A DNA stretch of 64,000 nucleotides. It comes from Rosettibacter primus. Its GTDB lineage: Bacteria > Bacteroidota > Ignavibacteria > Ignavibacteriales > Melioribacteraceae. Positions 38,226 to 48,290 of this stretch are shown one piece after another. The notes under the pieces are model-generated. The model saw nothing but the letters and a program-made list of their open reading frames with translations. It searched no databases and was not told the DNA's origin. The stretch spans positions 1 to 64,000 of the forward strand of contig NZ_JAYKGK010000006.1 of NCBI RefSeq assembly GCF_036860675.1, in the 5' to 3' direction. The first letter of the stretch is position 1, and each line of letters opens with the position of its first letter. Position numbers and translations under genes: made by a program.

Positions 38226-39603
38226 TTATAACATCTAAAAGTTGTGTTAATAATTTTTCTTTTTTAAATAATAATTGTTCTTTTTTTGGTCTGCTTTGCA
38301 CGAGTAAAAAAGTAGGCAAAGTAAAATCTTTTTCCTTACCTGCAATTAAGTTTTCAGGATGATATTCATTATTTGGATTACCATAATACATAACTTTTAC
38401 AACATTTTTACCATCAAATAAAATTATAGATTTTTCTGCACTCGATTTAACCAATCCATTGGGTTCGCCATCTTCGTATAAATAATAAATACTCAATACA
38501 TTTCCATTTACTTCTGTTTTTTCTAAACCATTTTCTCCGAAGAGTAAACTTATATTATTCCCGGATATCTGGTCATAACGAAATTCATAATTTTCATTTG
38601 ATGAAATAATCATTGCATTTGAATTTAGATTCATTCTTTCAAGACGATTATCTTTCAAAAAAATATTGACTGTATCACCAATAAATTGTGTATTTTGATT
38701 CCATAATACGGGAGGAAGTCTATCATCTTCATTTTTATGTGTATATAGATGCTGTGAAGTCTGATAATAAATTGAAAAATTATTAATCGAAGCAAATTCA
38801 CCTCGAAGAATTTTTACAGAATCTTTTGCTATTAATCTTTTTGCACTATCTCCATATGCTTCCATTATTTTAGCAGCAATAATCAAAGTATCAAGTTTAT
38901 TCGAATTCGTTGTATCTATTTTTATTAAAAATGGATTACCAGTAATTCTTGAAAAATTTTTATCATGATAATCTTCAAGTTTCTCCCCGGATATTAACAA
39001 TCTATTAGATGGGTCAACAATTCTAATATTTTTGTATGCATACGTAATCTTTTCATTCCTGAAATGAATTAATGAATCTGCATAAATAATTGCAGATGTA
39101 TCTTGAACTACTACATTGCCAACAGCAATAGTTTTATCTTCATTGTCATAGTAAGTTAATGTATCGGCATTGAGAACTGAAACCGAATCATTCAATTTCA
39201 CATTTTCGTAGAAAAAAGCTTTCTTCTCATTAAAATAGTAGAAACCATTTTTTGCTTTCAAGTGAACATGTCCATCAAAATAAGTAACCCCGCTTTTTGA
39301 AAAAGCTGTTTTAGAGTTCCCATTATAAAAACCAATATCAGTATAAATCGTAATGCTGTCCTGTGTAACAATCACATTGCCGAGTAATTCGGCTTCATTT
39401 CTTGTTACATTGTGAATTGCTTTAGCACAGGTAATTTTGACTGCTCCCTGTATCATAACTACATTACCATGAACCTCGCGGATTGATTCCCCATTTATAT
39501 TTTTACCAACAAGACTATCACCCAAAACACGAATAATGTTTTCTTCCTGTGCAAAAAGATTAGCAACGAAAATAAAAATTAGTATAACAAATTTTATCTT
39601 CAC
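38215..39603 (-). CDS. OstA/LptA-like LPS transport protein
   Basis: 462 residues from a GTG that overlaps the lptC stop (GTGA). A signal peptide (about 1-18, ending NLFAQ) is followed by an extended OstA/LptA-type beta-jellyroll with recurring strands ([53 protein letters not shown]). It is more than twice the length of E. coli LptA and has no LptD-type barrel, so it is probably a long periplasmic bridge or a divergent LptA. Position between lptC and lptB supports the role. Confidence 0.8.
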   Translation of the reverse strand: MKIKFVILIFIFVANLFAQEENIIRVLGDSLVGKNINGESIREVHGNVVMIQGAVKITCAKAIHNVTRNEAELLGNVIVTQDSITIYTDIGFYNGNSKTAFSKSGVTYFDGHVHLKAKNGFYYFNEKKAFFYENVKLNDSVSVLNADTLTYYDNEDKTIAVGNVVVQDTSAIIYADSLIHFRNEKITYAYKNIRIVDPSNRLLISGEKLEDYHDKNFSRITGNPFLIKIDTTNSNKLDTLIIAAKIMEAYGDSAKRLIAKDSVKILRGEFASINNFSIYYQTSQHLYTHKNEDDRLPPVLWNQNTQFIGDTVNIFLKDNRLERMNLNSNAMIISSNENYEFRYDQISGNNISLLFGENGLEKTEVNGNVLSIYYLYEDGEPNGLVKSSAEKSIILFDGKNVVKVMYYGNPNNEYHPENLIAGKEKDFTLPTFLLVQSRPKKEQLLFKKEKLLTQLLDVINGK

Positions 39604-40142
39604 TTTTTTTCTTCTTTTTTTAAGACAGCTGAATAGGTTATGTTGTAAATTACATAATTGGTTAAGTGCTGGTCTGATTCAAAACCATATCCCTCAATAA
39701 TTTCATCTTTTGATTTTATAGAGACAAATTTATCAGTCAGAATTTTTTGGTCTTTATTTCTCCACATCAATTCGCTTGTTTTAAGAACAGTGCCGCTATC
39801 ATTAACTGCAACAACACTGTCAATTGCATACATATCCATTGTTACATCATTCACTTTTCCATATTTAGATGTAAGAGTTGTTGATTTTTTCTGTGCTGTA
39901 TTAAAGAAATCAACTTTAACACCTTCGAGAAAAGTAATTTTTTGAAGTTCATATTTTTTGAGATGGTCCGCATAAAGAATTGCTTTTAATTTACCTTCGC
40001 GACTAAAAACAACTTTTGAATTCCAGCTTTCATGAATTGGAATTTCTCCCTTAACCGAATTATCATCGATTTTGGGCTTTACTTTTTCTTCAGAGCATGA
40101 AACAAAAGAAATGAATGTGATAAATAACATAAATTTCTTCAT
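39600..40142 (-). CDS. lptC: LPS export periplasmic protein LptC (lipoprotein-like)
   Basis: 180 residues. The signal sequence ends in SFVSC, a lipobox with Cys16, so it is likely a lipoprotein, unlike the membrane-anchored E. coli protein. The rest is a single OstA-like fold (HLKKYELQKITFLEGVKVDF, TSKYGKVNDVTMDMYAI, LMWRNKDQKILTDKFV, IIEGYGFESDQ), the LptC pattern. It overlaps kdsD and the next gene by four bases each, so the order is a tightly coupled operon. Confidence 0.85.
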   Translation of the reverse strand: MKKFMLFITFISFVSCSEEKVKPKIDDNSVKGEIPIHESWNSKVVFSREGKLKAILYADHLKKYELQKITFLEGVKVDFFNTAQKKSTTLTSKYGKVNDVTMDMYAIDSVVAVNDSGTVLKTSELMWRNKDQKILTDKFVSIKSKDEIIEGYGFESDQHLTNYVIYNITYSAVLKKEEKK

Positions 40143-41116
40143 CGGGGTTGAAGTCCTAATTTAACAAGGTCATGCAGGTGTACAATGCCTTCTGGTTTAT
40201 AATTTTCATCAACTACAATTAGAGAGGTTATTTTATAATTTTCCATTTGCTGAATTGCAAAAGAAGCAAGTTTATCTTTTGTAATTGTCTTTGGTTTTCT
40301 TGTCATTACATCGCCAGCTGTTAAATTTTTTATATCAAGAGTTTTTTCAAGTAATCTTCTTAAATCACCATCAGTAATAATTCCTGTTAATATCCCTTCA
40401 TCGTTAACAACACATGTAGTACCTAATCTTTTCGAAGAAATTTCATAAATAGTATCCTTCAAAGTTGTATTTTCTTTAACAATTGGAATGTCTTTCCCTT
40501 TAATCATAATTTCTTCAATATGAAGAGATAATCTTTTCCCAAGGCTTCCACCGGGATGCAGCATTGCAAAATCTTCTTCTGTAAAACCTCGCATTTCAAG
40601 TAAAACCATAGCAAGTGCATCGCCCATAACTAAAGCTGCTGTTGTAGAAGCTGTTGGAGCAAGGTCATAAGGACAGGCTTCTTCTTTTACACTGATATTC
40701 AAAATTATATCACATTCTTTTGCTAATTTAGAATCAAGAGAACCAAGCATTCCAATAAGTGTAACATTAATTCTTTTGAACATTGGAATTAATCTTAGCA
40801 GTTCTTCTGTGTTCCCACTTTTCGAAATTATAATTACAATATCTTCTTTACGAACCATTCCTAAATCGCCATGAAGTGCATCAGTCGGGTGCATAAAAAT
40901 AGCTGCTGTTCCGGTTGAATTTAGCGTAGCTACAATTTTTCTGGCTATTAATCCTGATTTTCCCATCCCTGTAAAAACAACCCTACCTTTGGAATTATAA
41001 ATTTCTTTTACTGCTTTAACAAACTGCCCATCAATGCTATTAACTAAATTTAGGATTGCATTTCCTTCAATTAAAATTACTTCTTTAGCTTTTACGATTA
41101 TCTGGTCTTCTGACAT
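40139..41116 (-). CDS. kdsD: Arabinose-5-phosphate isomerase (KpsF/GutQ family)
   Basis: 325 residues. The SIS domain (GRVVFTGMGKSGLIARKI near 45, GTAAIFMHPTDALHGDLGM, IIISKSGNTEELL) is followed by two CBS domains (about 205-325, IMIKGKDIPIV and DVMTRKPKTI). It converts ribulose-5-phosphate to arabinose-5-phosphate, the first step to Kdo. It sits in the kdsA-kdsC-kdsD-lptC unit. Confidence 0.95.
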   Translation of the reverse strand: MSEDQIIVKAKEVILIEGNAILNLVNSIDGQFVKAVKEIYNSKGRVVFTGMGKSGLIARKIVATLNSTGTAAIFMHPTDALHGDLGMVRKEDIVIIISKSGNTEELLRLIPMFKRINVTLIGMLGSLDSKLAKECDIILNISVKEEACPYDLAPTASTTAALVMGDALAMVLLEMRGFTEEDFAMLHPGGSLGKRLSLHIEEIMIKGKDIPIVKENTTLKDTIYEISSKRLGTTCVVNDEGILTGIITDGDLRRLLEKTLDIKNLTAGDVMTRKPKTITKDKLASFAIQQMENYKITSLIVVDENYKPEGIVHLHDLVKLGLQPR

Positions 41117-41132
41117 TTTTCTATACGATTTT

Positions 41133-41633
41133 TTATGATTTTATTTTATCAAATAATTGTAATATTTCTTTAAATATTTCGTTTGAATTGCTGCTATTAA
41201 TTATAAAATCAACTACTCTTTTTACTTCGCGTTTTGCGGATTTAGGAGCAGCCGATAAGCCACATTTTCTCAACAACGGGATATCAAGTATTCCATCACC
41301 AATAAAAAAAACATTATTACAATTCAATTGTTTACTTTTTATAATTTTTTCAGCTGCAGAAACTTTATCTATAGAAGAATCTAAAACATTGCAATCAGGA
41401 ATTTCTTCTAAGCGTGCAATTAATTCATCGTGTTGCCTTGCTGTAATTATTGCAAAATCAATTTTTCTTTCTTTAAAATCTTTTACTGCTTTTTCAACAG
41501 AATTCAAAAGATTATCAATCAATTGATCATTGATTTCTGATTGAATAAGAAGTACTCCTTCTAAATCAAAAATAATAAGTTGAATCTGCTTTAATTTATC
41601 TATAATTGATTTGTTCATTTTTAACAAATTCAT
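41133..41633 (-). CDS. kdsC: KdsC-like HAD phosphatase with altered motif I
   Basis: 166 residues from the ATG at 41633 (an ATG at 41618 is also possible; both overlap the end of kdsA). Position between kdsA and kdsD and the strings ITARQHDELIARLEE, SSIDKVSAAEKII, FFIGDGILDIPLLRKCGLS and APKSAKREVKRV identify Kdo-8-phosphate phosphatase. HAD motif I reads IIFDLEGVLL: Asp23 is kept but the second acid, usually Asp, is Glu25. Motifs II to IV are intact. The change could lower or alter activity, so the function is less sure than the family. Confidence 0.82.
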   Translation of the reverse strand: MNLLKMNKSIIDKLKQIQLIIFDLEGVLLIQSEINDQLIDNLLNSVEKAVKDFKERKIDFAIITARQHDELIARLEEIPDCNVLDSSIDKVSAAEKIIKSKQLNCNNVFFIGDGILDIPLLRKCGLSAAPKSAKREVKRVVDFIINSSNSNEIFKEILQLFDKIKS

Positions 41634-42423
41634 CAATTCTTTTTACTATTGAAAGAAGATTCTTTAATTCATTTAGGGGGAATTGACTTGCAGCATCGCT
41701 CAAAGCTTTTTCAGGTTCTGGATGAACTTCGAGGAAAAGTCCGGCAATCCCCACAGCTACAGCAGCTTTTGCCAAAGCTGGAATATATTTACGTTCACCT
41801 CCGCTTACACCTCCCTGACCTGGAATTTGAACTGAATGTGTCGCATCCATAATAACAGGATAATTAAATTGTTTCATTATTTCAAGACTGCGCATATCAA
41901 CAATTAGATTATGATAGCCAAAAGTTGTTCCTCTCTCTGTCAGTAAAATTTTTTTGTTGCCCGTAGATTCAATTTTGTCGGCAACATATTTCATATCGTC
42001 GGGGGCTAAAAATTGTCCCTTTTTAACATTAACTGCTTTACCTGTTTTACCTGCTTCAAGTAATAATTCTGTTTGTCTGCATAAAAAAGCCGGTATTTGA
42101 ATTACATCAACAACTTCAGAGACAATCTTAATTTCATTTTCTGAGTGAACATCAGTTAAAATTGTTAAAGAAAATTCTTCCCTAACTTTTTCTAATATTT
42201 TTAGAGCCTGCTCAAATTCCAAACCTGTAAAAGATTTTATGCTTGTTCGATTTGCTTTTTTGTAACTTGATTTAAAGATGTAGGGAATATTTAATTCTTC
42301 TGTAATTTTTTTAATCTTATCTGCAGTATGAAGTGTAATGTATTCATTTTCAATTACACATGGACCTGCTATCAAGATTAAAGGAAGATGGTTGGCGATT
42401 TTTATGTTATTAATTTGTATCAT
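41596..42423 (-). CDS. kdsA: 3-deoxy-8-phosphooctulonate synthase
   Basis: 275 residues; condenses phosphoenolpyruvate with arabinose-5-phosphate. Motifs: LILIAGPCVIENE at the start, FKSSYKKANRTSIKSF, ILTDVHSENEI, IQIPAFLCRQTELLLEAG, VNVKKGQFLAPDDM, TERGTTFGYHNLIVDMR and DATHSVQIPG near 195. No Asn/Cys test of metal dependence was made. It is the first gene of the Kdo part of the unit, 5 bp after ruvB. Confidence 0.96.
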   Translation of the reverse strand: MIQINNIKIANHLPLILIAGPCVIENEYITLHTADKIKKITEELNIPYIFKSSYKKANRTSIKSFTGLEFEQALKILEKVREEFSLTILTDVHSENEIKIVSEVVDVIQIPAFLCRQTELLLEAGKTGKAVNVKKGQFLAPDDMKYVADKIESTGNKKILLTERGTTFGYHNLIVDMRSLEIMKQFNYPVIMDATHSVQIPGQGGVSGGERKYIPALAKAAVAVGIAGLFLEVHPEPEKALSDAASQFPLNELKNLLSIVKRIDEFVKNEQINYR

Positions 42424-42428
42424 AAAAT

Positions 42429-43463
42429 TTACTTTTCAAATAAGTCTGATTGACCATTAAATTTTTTTCTCTTTTTGTTAAATCTAAGATAAGCTAATTC
42501 TGTTGCTTCTCTTCCACGAGGTGTTCTTTGAATAAATCCTTGCTGTATTAAAAAAGGTTCATAGACTTCTTCAATCGTGCCAGCATCTTCATTGACTGCA
42601 ACCGAGATTGTATTTAATCCTACGGGTCCACCGTTAAATTTTTCAATTATTGTAAGAATTATTTCTTTATCCATTTCATCGAGTCCATATTCATCAACTT
42701 CAAGAGCATTGAGAGCTTTTTTGGCTACTTCAATATCAATTACATTTTTATCTTCATAATCAGCAAAATCTCTTGTTCTTCTTAATAATCTATTTGCAAT
42801 TCTTGGAGTTCCTCTTGAACGTTTTGAAATTTCTTGAGCAGCTTCATCATCAATTTTGATATTCAACAGGTTGGCAGAACGATGTATAATTTTTTTTATT
42901 AAGTCACTCTCATAATAATCAAGTCGAGCTTTAATGCCAAATCTATCTCTTAATGGTGCGGTTAATAATCCTGCTCTTGTAGTAGCTCCAATCAATGTAT
43001 ATTTAGGAAGTTTAATTTGAACAGTTCTTGCATTTGGTCCGCTATCAATCATTATATCAAGTTTAAAATCTTCCATAGCTGAATATAAATATTCTTCAAC
43101 AACTGGACTTAGTCTGTGAATTTCATCAATAAACAGTACAGATTTTTCTTCCAAATTAGTTAGTATTCCAGCAAGGTCGCCTGGTTTTTCAAGAACAGGT
43201 CCAGATGTAACTTTAATTTTTACTCCAAGCTCATTTGCAATTATATGAGCAAGTGTCGTTTTGCCTAATCCTGGGGGACCGGTTAATAAAACATGGTCAA
43301 GACTCTCATTTCTTTTTTTTGCAGCTCCGATAAAGACTTTTAAATTATCAACAATTTTTGTTTGTCCTGTAAATTCTTCAAAAGTTTTTGGACGTAAAGA
43401 TTGTTCAATCTTCTTATCTTCGTCTGTAACTAAAGGATTTAAATTTTCCGAACGCTTTTTCAA
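42429..43463 (-). CDS. ruvB: Holliday junction branch migration helicase RuvB
   Basis: 344 residues. AAA+ motor with [12 protein letters not shown], Walker [10 protein letters not shown], Walker [30 protein letters not shown], and the C-terminal winged helix ([19 protein letters not shown]). It starts at a TTG at 43463 with AGGA upstream; no ATG precedes the conserved part. It is embedded between the acyltransferase and kdsA; ruvA and ruvC are not in the window. Confidence 0.96.
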   Translation of the reverse strand: MKKRSENLNPLVTDEDKKIEQSLRPKTFEEFTGQTKIVDNLKVFIGAAKKRNESLDHVLLTGPPGLGKTTLAHIIANELGVKIKVTSGPVLEKPGDLAGILTNLEEKSVLFIDEIHRLSPVVEEYLYSAMEDFKLDIMIDSGPNARTVQIKLPKYTLIGATTRAGLLTAPLRDRFGIKARLDYYESDLIKKIIHRSANLLNIKIDDEAAQEISKRSRGTPRIANRLLRRTRDFADYEDKNVIDIEVAKKALNALEVDEYGLDEMDKEIILTIIEKFNGGPVGLNTISVAVNEDAGTIEEVYEPFLIQQGFIQRTPRGREATELAYLRFNKKRKKFNGQSDLFEK

Positions 43464-43476
43464 TTTTTTGCTTATC

Positions 43477-44580
43477 CTAAGTTTCTAAAACAAATTTATT
43501 TTTTCTGTAACTCTTAAACTTTTCAATACCAACAACCATTAAAATCATTAACCCAATCATTAATATTGCTGCCAATATAGACATTGCGAGACTCATTCTT
43601 TTAGCAAATATTAAGTTTAATCCTGGTACCCATGCACTACCATATAAAATTACAACATGAACTGCATAAACAATTAGAGTATGTCTACCTACCCATTTTA
43701 CTAAATCAGGTATATTTTTCAATTTTAATGCGAGATAAGACATTAAACTGTTTAATATCAATACCCAGCCCAATCTTAATGTTATTACATAGAAATTGTC
43801 CGTTACCAATGATTGATTATTAAAAAATATTACTTCTATAAATTCGATTATCCATGAAATAACCAAAAATCCAAATCCTGCTAAGAACAAATTTCTGCTA
43901 AACTTTTTAGTAGTAAATATATCCGGATTATGAGCAAGATAACTGCCGAGTACAGCTCCACTTATAACATAACCTGCCCATGGGAATAATGGAAATAAAG
44001 AACCAGTCTTATGAAATAAATAAGCAGCAAAAGGAATGGGCAAATAATTCAACCAGTTAATTTGTTCTGTAATATTGAACATTGCAAAAAAGAAAAACGC
44101 AGCTAATGAAAAAACCAAATAATCATTTGCTTTAAATTTTTCGGCTATGCATGAAAGAATTATTATAAATAATAAACCAAATCCTATGAGATGCAATGCG
44201 TCAACAGTAAAAAATGTTAACCATTGGGCTTTTGTAACAAAACTAAAATTAAAAAATGTGTAAGTGGGATATCGTAATAAATATCCGATAAGAACTAAAA
44301 TTAAAAATCTTTTCAAACCTTTAACTATTCGTGGATTTTCATAAAAAGGAACTTTATGCAAACGAAGTAAATAAGTAAAAACAGTCCCGGATGAAAACAT
44401 AAAAATAGGAGCTGTAAAACCTCGAATAGTGAACCAAATATTATAAAGAATAGATTCTGTAGTGCGGTATTCATTTGACAGAAAAGTATCAATTGTATGA
44501 CCTTGAACCATCATGAGCACTGCAAATGCACGCATCATGTCAATAAATATTACTCTTTTGGGAGATATGTTATTCATCAT
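43477..44580 (-). CDS. Multi-pass membrane acyltransferase, DUF1624/HGSNAT-like
   Basis: 367 residues with about ten membrane helices. The N-terminal signature [20 protein letters not shown] and the segment [17 protein letters not shown] match the heparan-glucosaminide acetyltransferase/DUF1624 group, which moves acyl groups across membranes onto sugars. The His in MVQGH is the likely catalytic residue. Its place in an LPS-core gene cluster suggests modification of an envelope glycan, but the substrate is not known. A gap of 104 bp separates it from kdsB. Confidence 0.78.
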   Translation of the reverse strand: MMNNISPKRVIFIDMMRAFAVLMMVQGHTIDTFLSNEYRTTESILYNIWFTIRGFTAPIFMFSSGTVFTYLLRLHKVPFYENPRIVKGLKRFLILVLIGYLLRYPTYTFFNFSFVTKAQWLTFFTVDALHLIGFGLLFIIILSCIAEKFKANDYLVFSLAAFFFFAMFNITEQINWLNYLPIPFAAYLFHKTGSLFPLFPWAGYVISGAVLGSYLAHNPDIFTTKKFSRNLFLAGFGFLVISWIIEFIEVIFFNNQSLVTDNFYVITLRLGWVLILNSLMSYLALKLKNIPDLVKWVGRHTLIVYAVHVVILYGSAWVPGLNLIFAKRMSLAMSILAAILMIGLMILMVVGIEKFKSYRKNKFVLET

Positions 44581-44684
44581 GGAATAATTTATTAATTCAA
44601 TTATTAAAAATAAATAAAGAAAATAACTTAATAAAATATTGACAATTTGTTAATGTTAATTAAAATAAAGAATTGAAGTATAAA

Positions 44685-45449
44685 TTATTTTCTGTTGGCT
44701 TTTGAAAACCTTTCATAAAATTTTCTTGCAAGTTCAAGGTCCTTAGGAGTATCAATTGAAAGGCTGTCATATTCAGTTACAACAACTTTTATTTTTATTC
44801 CGTGTTCAAGTAATCGAAGCTGTTCTAATTTTTCAATTCTTTCTAAATCAGTCTGACGAAGTGATGTAAATTTAAGTAATGTTTCTTTTCTGAATACATA
44901 AAGGCCAATATGTTTATAAATTTCACCTGTTTCAATTCTTTCAAGATTTGTTTTAGCCTCTCTAACATAAGGAATTGGTGCACGGGAAAAATAGAGCGCA
45001 TAATTGTTGTAATCAAAAACTACTTTTACAACAGAAGGGGATTTCATTTCTTCTACACTTGTAATCCTTTTAACAAGTGTAGAAACATTAACTTTTTTAT
45101 CAAAAAGAAGTGGTTCAATTGCTTCGTCAATCATTTTGCCATTTATAAAAGGTTCATCGCCTTGAATATTGACAATTATATTAGCTTCGGGAAGTTCCTG
45201 AGCAACCAACGCAATTCTATCTGAACCTGAAGCAACATTTTGTGGAGTCATATATACTTCTGCCCCAAAACTTTTCACAACCTGAAAAACTTTTTCGTCA
45301 TCTACAGCCACTACCACTTTATCAAGCAATTTAGACTTTCTCGCATTTTCCCAGGTATGCTGAATCATTGGCTTTCCACCAATATCAGCAAGTGGCTTAC
45401 CCATTAATCTTGTTGATGCAAATCTAGCTGGTATAATTCCAACTATCAT
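44685..45449 (-). CDS. kdsB: 3-deoxy-manno-octulosonate cytidylyltransferase
   Basis: 254 residues; activates Kdo to CMP-Kdo. Motifs: GIIPARFASTRLMGKPLADI near 4-23, VVAVDDEKV, MTPQNVASGSDRIA, VNIQGDEPFI near 93, YFSRAPIPYVR and KHIGLYVFRKETL, the standard set. It starts 9 bp from gatC. Together with kdsA, kdsC and kdsD it supplies a complete Kdo pathway in this window. Confidence 0.96.
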   Translation of the reverse strand: MIVGIIPARFASTRLMGKPLADIGGKPMIQHTWENARKSKLLDKVVVAVDDEKVFQVVKSFGAEVYMTPQNVASGSDRIALVAQELPEANIIVNIQGDEPFINGKMIDEAIEPLLFDKKVNVSTLVKRITSVEEMKSPSVVKVVFDYNNYALYFSRAPIPYVREAKTNLERIETGEIYKHIGLYVFRKETLLKFTSLRQTDLERIEKLEQLRLLEHGIKIKVVVTEYDSLSIDTPKDLELARKFYERFSKANRK

Positions 45450-45457
45450 AATGACAA

Positions 45458-45748
45458 CTATTTGTTAATTACTTTGGGAACTTTGAAAAATTCTTCTGTG
45501 CTTGATGGAGCATTTTTTAAGGCATCTTCTCTATCAATGGAAGGCTCAAGTTTATCTTCACGAAATACATTAAAATTCTCAATTGGGTGTGAAAGTGGTT
45601 CTACTTTTTCTGTATTCAGTTCGTTAAGTTTTTCAACATAATTTAATATTTCATTTAATTCATGAGTAAAGTTTTCTAGTTCTTCATCATTGAATTTTAA
45701 TCTTGCTAACTTAGCAATATATTCTACATCCTGTTTGGTTACTGCCAT
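45458..45748 (-). CDS. gatC: Glutamyl-tRNA(Gln) amidotransferase subunit C
   Basis: 96 residues. VEYIAKLARLKFNDEELENF and the LNEILNYVEKLNELNTE region, then VEPLSHP and REDALKNAPS, are the GatC pattern. It stabilises the GatCAB complex that converts Glu-tRNA(Gln) to Gln-tRNA(Gln). GAGAGG precedes the ATG. gatA and gatB are elsewhere. It follows the VWA lipoprotein by 10 bp. Confidence 0.93.
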   Translation of the reverse strand: MAVTKQDVEYIAKLARLKFNDEELENFTHELNEILNYVEKLNELNTEKVEPLSHPIENFNVFREDKLEPSIDREDALKNAPSSTEEFFKVPKVINK

Positions 45749-45758
45749 TTTTTACCTC

Positions 45759-47027
45759 TCAAAATGAATAAAAATTATTACTGTTAAAAGTTCCTCGAAT
45801 TTCTGAGTAATCTCCTGTATATGGATTATTCTTTATTCTTATTGTCAATGAATGAATATTATTGCCTCGCTTTGGACTTTTGTAGGTCAACAAATAAAAA
45901 CTATTTGCATAACTAACAATTGATTTTTGTATGTTATCAAATTGTGCTTTTAATTCATTAATATTCGAAATAGAATAATAACCTGCTGTCCCTATTGCTT
46001 TGAGCACATCGGGTTGAATTTCGTTGCCAAGTCCAATTGTAAAAACTACTTTATTGTGAATAGCATTTAATGCTTCTGCCAATGTATTGGAACCTTGCGT
46101 ATCTCTTCCATCTGTAAATACAATCATCATCCCCTGAACAATTTCATCAATTGAAAAAGAATCCTGCCACAAAGAAGTACCTTTAATAATTGCACCATAA
46201 AGATTTGTAGTGGAATAACCTAATTTGTAACGATTGATTGCATTGGTTAAAGAATCGAGATTACCTGTAAAATCACTAAGCATTTCGGGTTTATCAGAGA
46301 ATTGATAAATAGAAATTTCCTGCTGTGAAATGATTTTTTCAATAAACGACTTTGCTGCATTTCTTATTTCTTCTATATTATTTTGAAGACTTGTGCTATT
46401 ATCAAGCATGATTACTGTTTTTAACTTATAAGGTATTGTTTCCCTTCTTCTAATTTCTACCTGCGATTCTGATTGTGAAATTGGTTCCCCATCTTCTAAG
46501 ATTTCAAAATCATTTTGTGTTAAATAATCTATTCCTCTGCCATTCAAATCAACTACCTGAAACATAACATGAACATAGCATGGAAGTTCAGTTTGAATTC
46601 CATAAAGATTCATTGCAAAGCCATTAAGTGTCGGATAGGTTTGAGGCAAAGTTGTAAAACTCCATACAGGTCCGTCAATTTTTGTTCCGTCACTATTTTT
46701 AACAATTACTTTCCAGTAATAAGTTGTATTATATTCTAAATTGGTGACGATAAGGGATTTAGATGTAATATCATTTGCAATTAAAATTTGAGGAGGATTT
46801 TTTTTATCAAGATAGACATCAAATTTTTGTGAACCTGCATAATTCCATTGCAATGTTATAACAAGAGGCTGATTAATAGATTTATCTTCGGGTTTAGGAT
46901 TGCTCGGTAAAGTTTTATTTACAGCAGTTTCAGATTCAGATTGAGTTGGTGGATTATTGTCAAAGGTACATTGTGAAAGAAAAAACATAAATATCAAGAA
47001 AGAATATTTCTTAGCAGTTAAACTCAT
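45759..47027 (-). CDS. Lipoprotein with fibronectin-III-like and VWA domains
   Basis: 422 residues from the ATG at 47027, preceded by GAGG; in-frame starts upstream (ATG 47048, TTG 47060) lack a better site. The signal ends in FFLSQC, a lipobox. Residues about 30-120 form an FN3-like domain (LQWNYAGSQKFDVYLDK, YNTTYYWKVIVKNSDG). A VWA domain follows: VIMLDNSTSLQNN (DxSxS kept), IYQFSDKPEML and MMIVFTDGRDT. It is probably an outer-membrane or periplasmic binding lipoprotein of unknown partner. It lies downstream of the Bat cluster, with 105 bp between. Confidence 0.82.
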   Translation of the reverse strand: MSLTAKKYSFLIFMFFLSQCTFDNNPPTQSESETAVNKTLPSNPKPEDKSINQPLVITLQWNYAGSQKFDVYLDKKNPPQILIANDITSKSLIVTNLEYNTTYYWKVIVKNSDGTKIDGPVWSFTTLPQTYPTLNGFAMNLYGIQTELPCYVHVMFQVVDLNGRGIDYLTQNDFEILEDGEPISQSESQVEIRRRETIPYKLKTVIMLDNSTSLQNNIEEIRNAAKSFIEKIISQQEISIYQFSDKPEMLSDFTGNLDSLTNAINRYKLGYSTTNLYGAIIKGTSLWQDSFSIDEIVQGMMIVFTDGRDTQGSNTLAEALNAIHNKVVFTIGLGNEIQPDVLKAIGTAGYYSISNINELKAQFDNIQKSIVSYANSFYLLTYKSPKRGNNIHSLTIRIKNNPYTGDYSEIRGTFNSNNFYSF

Positions 47028-47132
47028 TATCCTCAAACTTATAATCATTTTTCTTTGCAAATATAATTATAAAATCGATTTATAAAATGTTTTATCCTGC
47101 ACTTTTAATTAAAATAAAAGAAATGAAAAATT

Positions 47133-48290
47133 TTAGTTGAGTTTTTTTAGTGCAGTTATTCTGTTTTTAATTGAAGGATGGCTGTAAAAAAACCATTCAA
47201 TAAGTGGATGAGGTTCTTTATCACCAAGATTTTGTTCAGTAAGCTTATTAAGTGTATTAATAAAAATTTCTTTCTTTTTCGTTACTTTTACTGCATACTC
47301 ATCAGCTTCATATTCAAATTTACGAGAAATGTAGTTTGATAATGGAGTCAAAATTAAACCGATAATGCTTCCCCATAAAACTAAAACAGGAAGTGCCGAA
47401 ATTTCTAAAATTGAGTTAAAGCCGAATAATTTTATAGTTGATTCATATAACTTAGCGATTAAATAAAAACTTGAGAAGCTAAGTATTGTACTGATAATTA
47501 TATTTTTAACGATATGTTTCTTTTTATAATGTCCCATTTCGTGTGCAATTACGGTTTCTATTTCATCATTTGAAAAGTTATTCAATAATGTATCACCAAG
47601 TAAAATTCTTTTTGTTCTTCCCAAACCTGTGAATGCAGCATTTGCCTTTTTTGTATTCTTGCTCATATCAAATTTGAATACATTCTCAATTTTCAAATTT
47701 GCTTCTTTCCCGAGTTCAATTATTCTATTTTTCAAATCTTCATTATCTATTGCAGTAATCTTATAAAACAATGGCAATATAAAAACCGGAAAAATTTGTG
47801 CAAGAAACACTGAAAATAAAAACATTATTATCCCAAAAGGAAGCCACCAATAATTATTATAAGTTCTTAAAATGAAATAAAATATAATTAACAATGGCAA
47901 TCCAATTGCCGCACCTAAAAGTGCTTCTTTAAGATTTTCCCATAGCCATCTCCCAAAAGATTGATTCGATAAATTAAATTTATGTTCAAGATAAAATTCT
48001 GAAAAATAGTCTAACGGGAAAAAAAGAATTGAAGAAGCAATACCTAAAATCAAAGTGAAAGCAATTAATCTTAAGTAGTCATTGTAAATGTAGAGTTCTA
48101 TGAATTTTTCCAGATTATAACTAAAACCAAAGAATACAAAAAGAAATAAAATAACAAAAGAGACCAGTCCTTTAGAAATACCAATTGCTAATTTTGTATT
48201 ATTATATTTTTTTGCATTATCCATTTGAGCAGAAATATTGCAATTAAATTTTTCCAAATTTATCATCAGGTATCCAGCCAATTTTTCCAT
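47133..48290 (-). CDS. M48 family metalloprotease, Ste24-like
   Basis: 385 residues with several membrane helices. The zinc site is HEMGH at about 250-254, with the third ligand Glu in KFEYEADEYAV near 330; PLDYFSEFYLEHKFNLSNQS and NAAFTGLGRTKRI are typical of Ste24/CAAX-type proteases. As called, the first 47 bases overlap the end of batD/E; an ATG at 48224, 19 bp after that stop, is a plausible alternative. It is the last gene of the Bat cluster and may process or control quality of membrane proteins. Confidence 0.88.
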   Translation of the reverse strand: MEKLAGYLMINLEKFNCNISAQMDNAKKYNNTKLAIGISKGLVSFVILFLFVFFGFSYNLEKFIELYIYNDYLRLIAFTLILGIASSILFFPLDYFSEFYLEHKFNLSNQSFGRWLWENLKEALLGAAIGLPLLIIFYFILRTYNNYWWLPFGIIMFLFSVFLAQIFPVFILPLFYKITAIDNEDLKNRIIELGKEANLKIENVFKFDMSKNTKKANAAFTGLGRTKRILLGDTLLNNFSNDEIETVIAHEMGHYKKKHIVKNIIISTILSFSSFYLIAKLYESTIKLFGFNSILEISALPVLVLWGSIIGLILTPLSNYISRKFEYEADEYAVKVTKKKEIFINTLNKLTEQNLGDKEPHPLIEWFFYSHPSIKNRITALKKLN

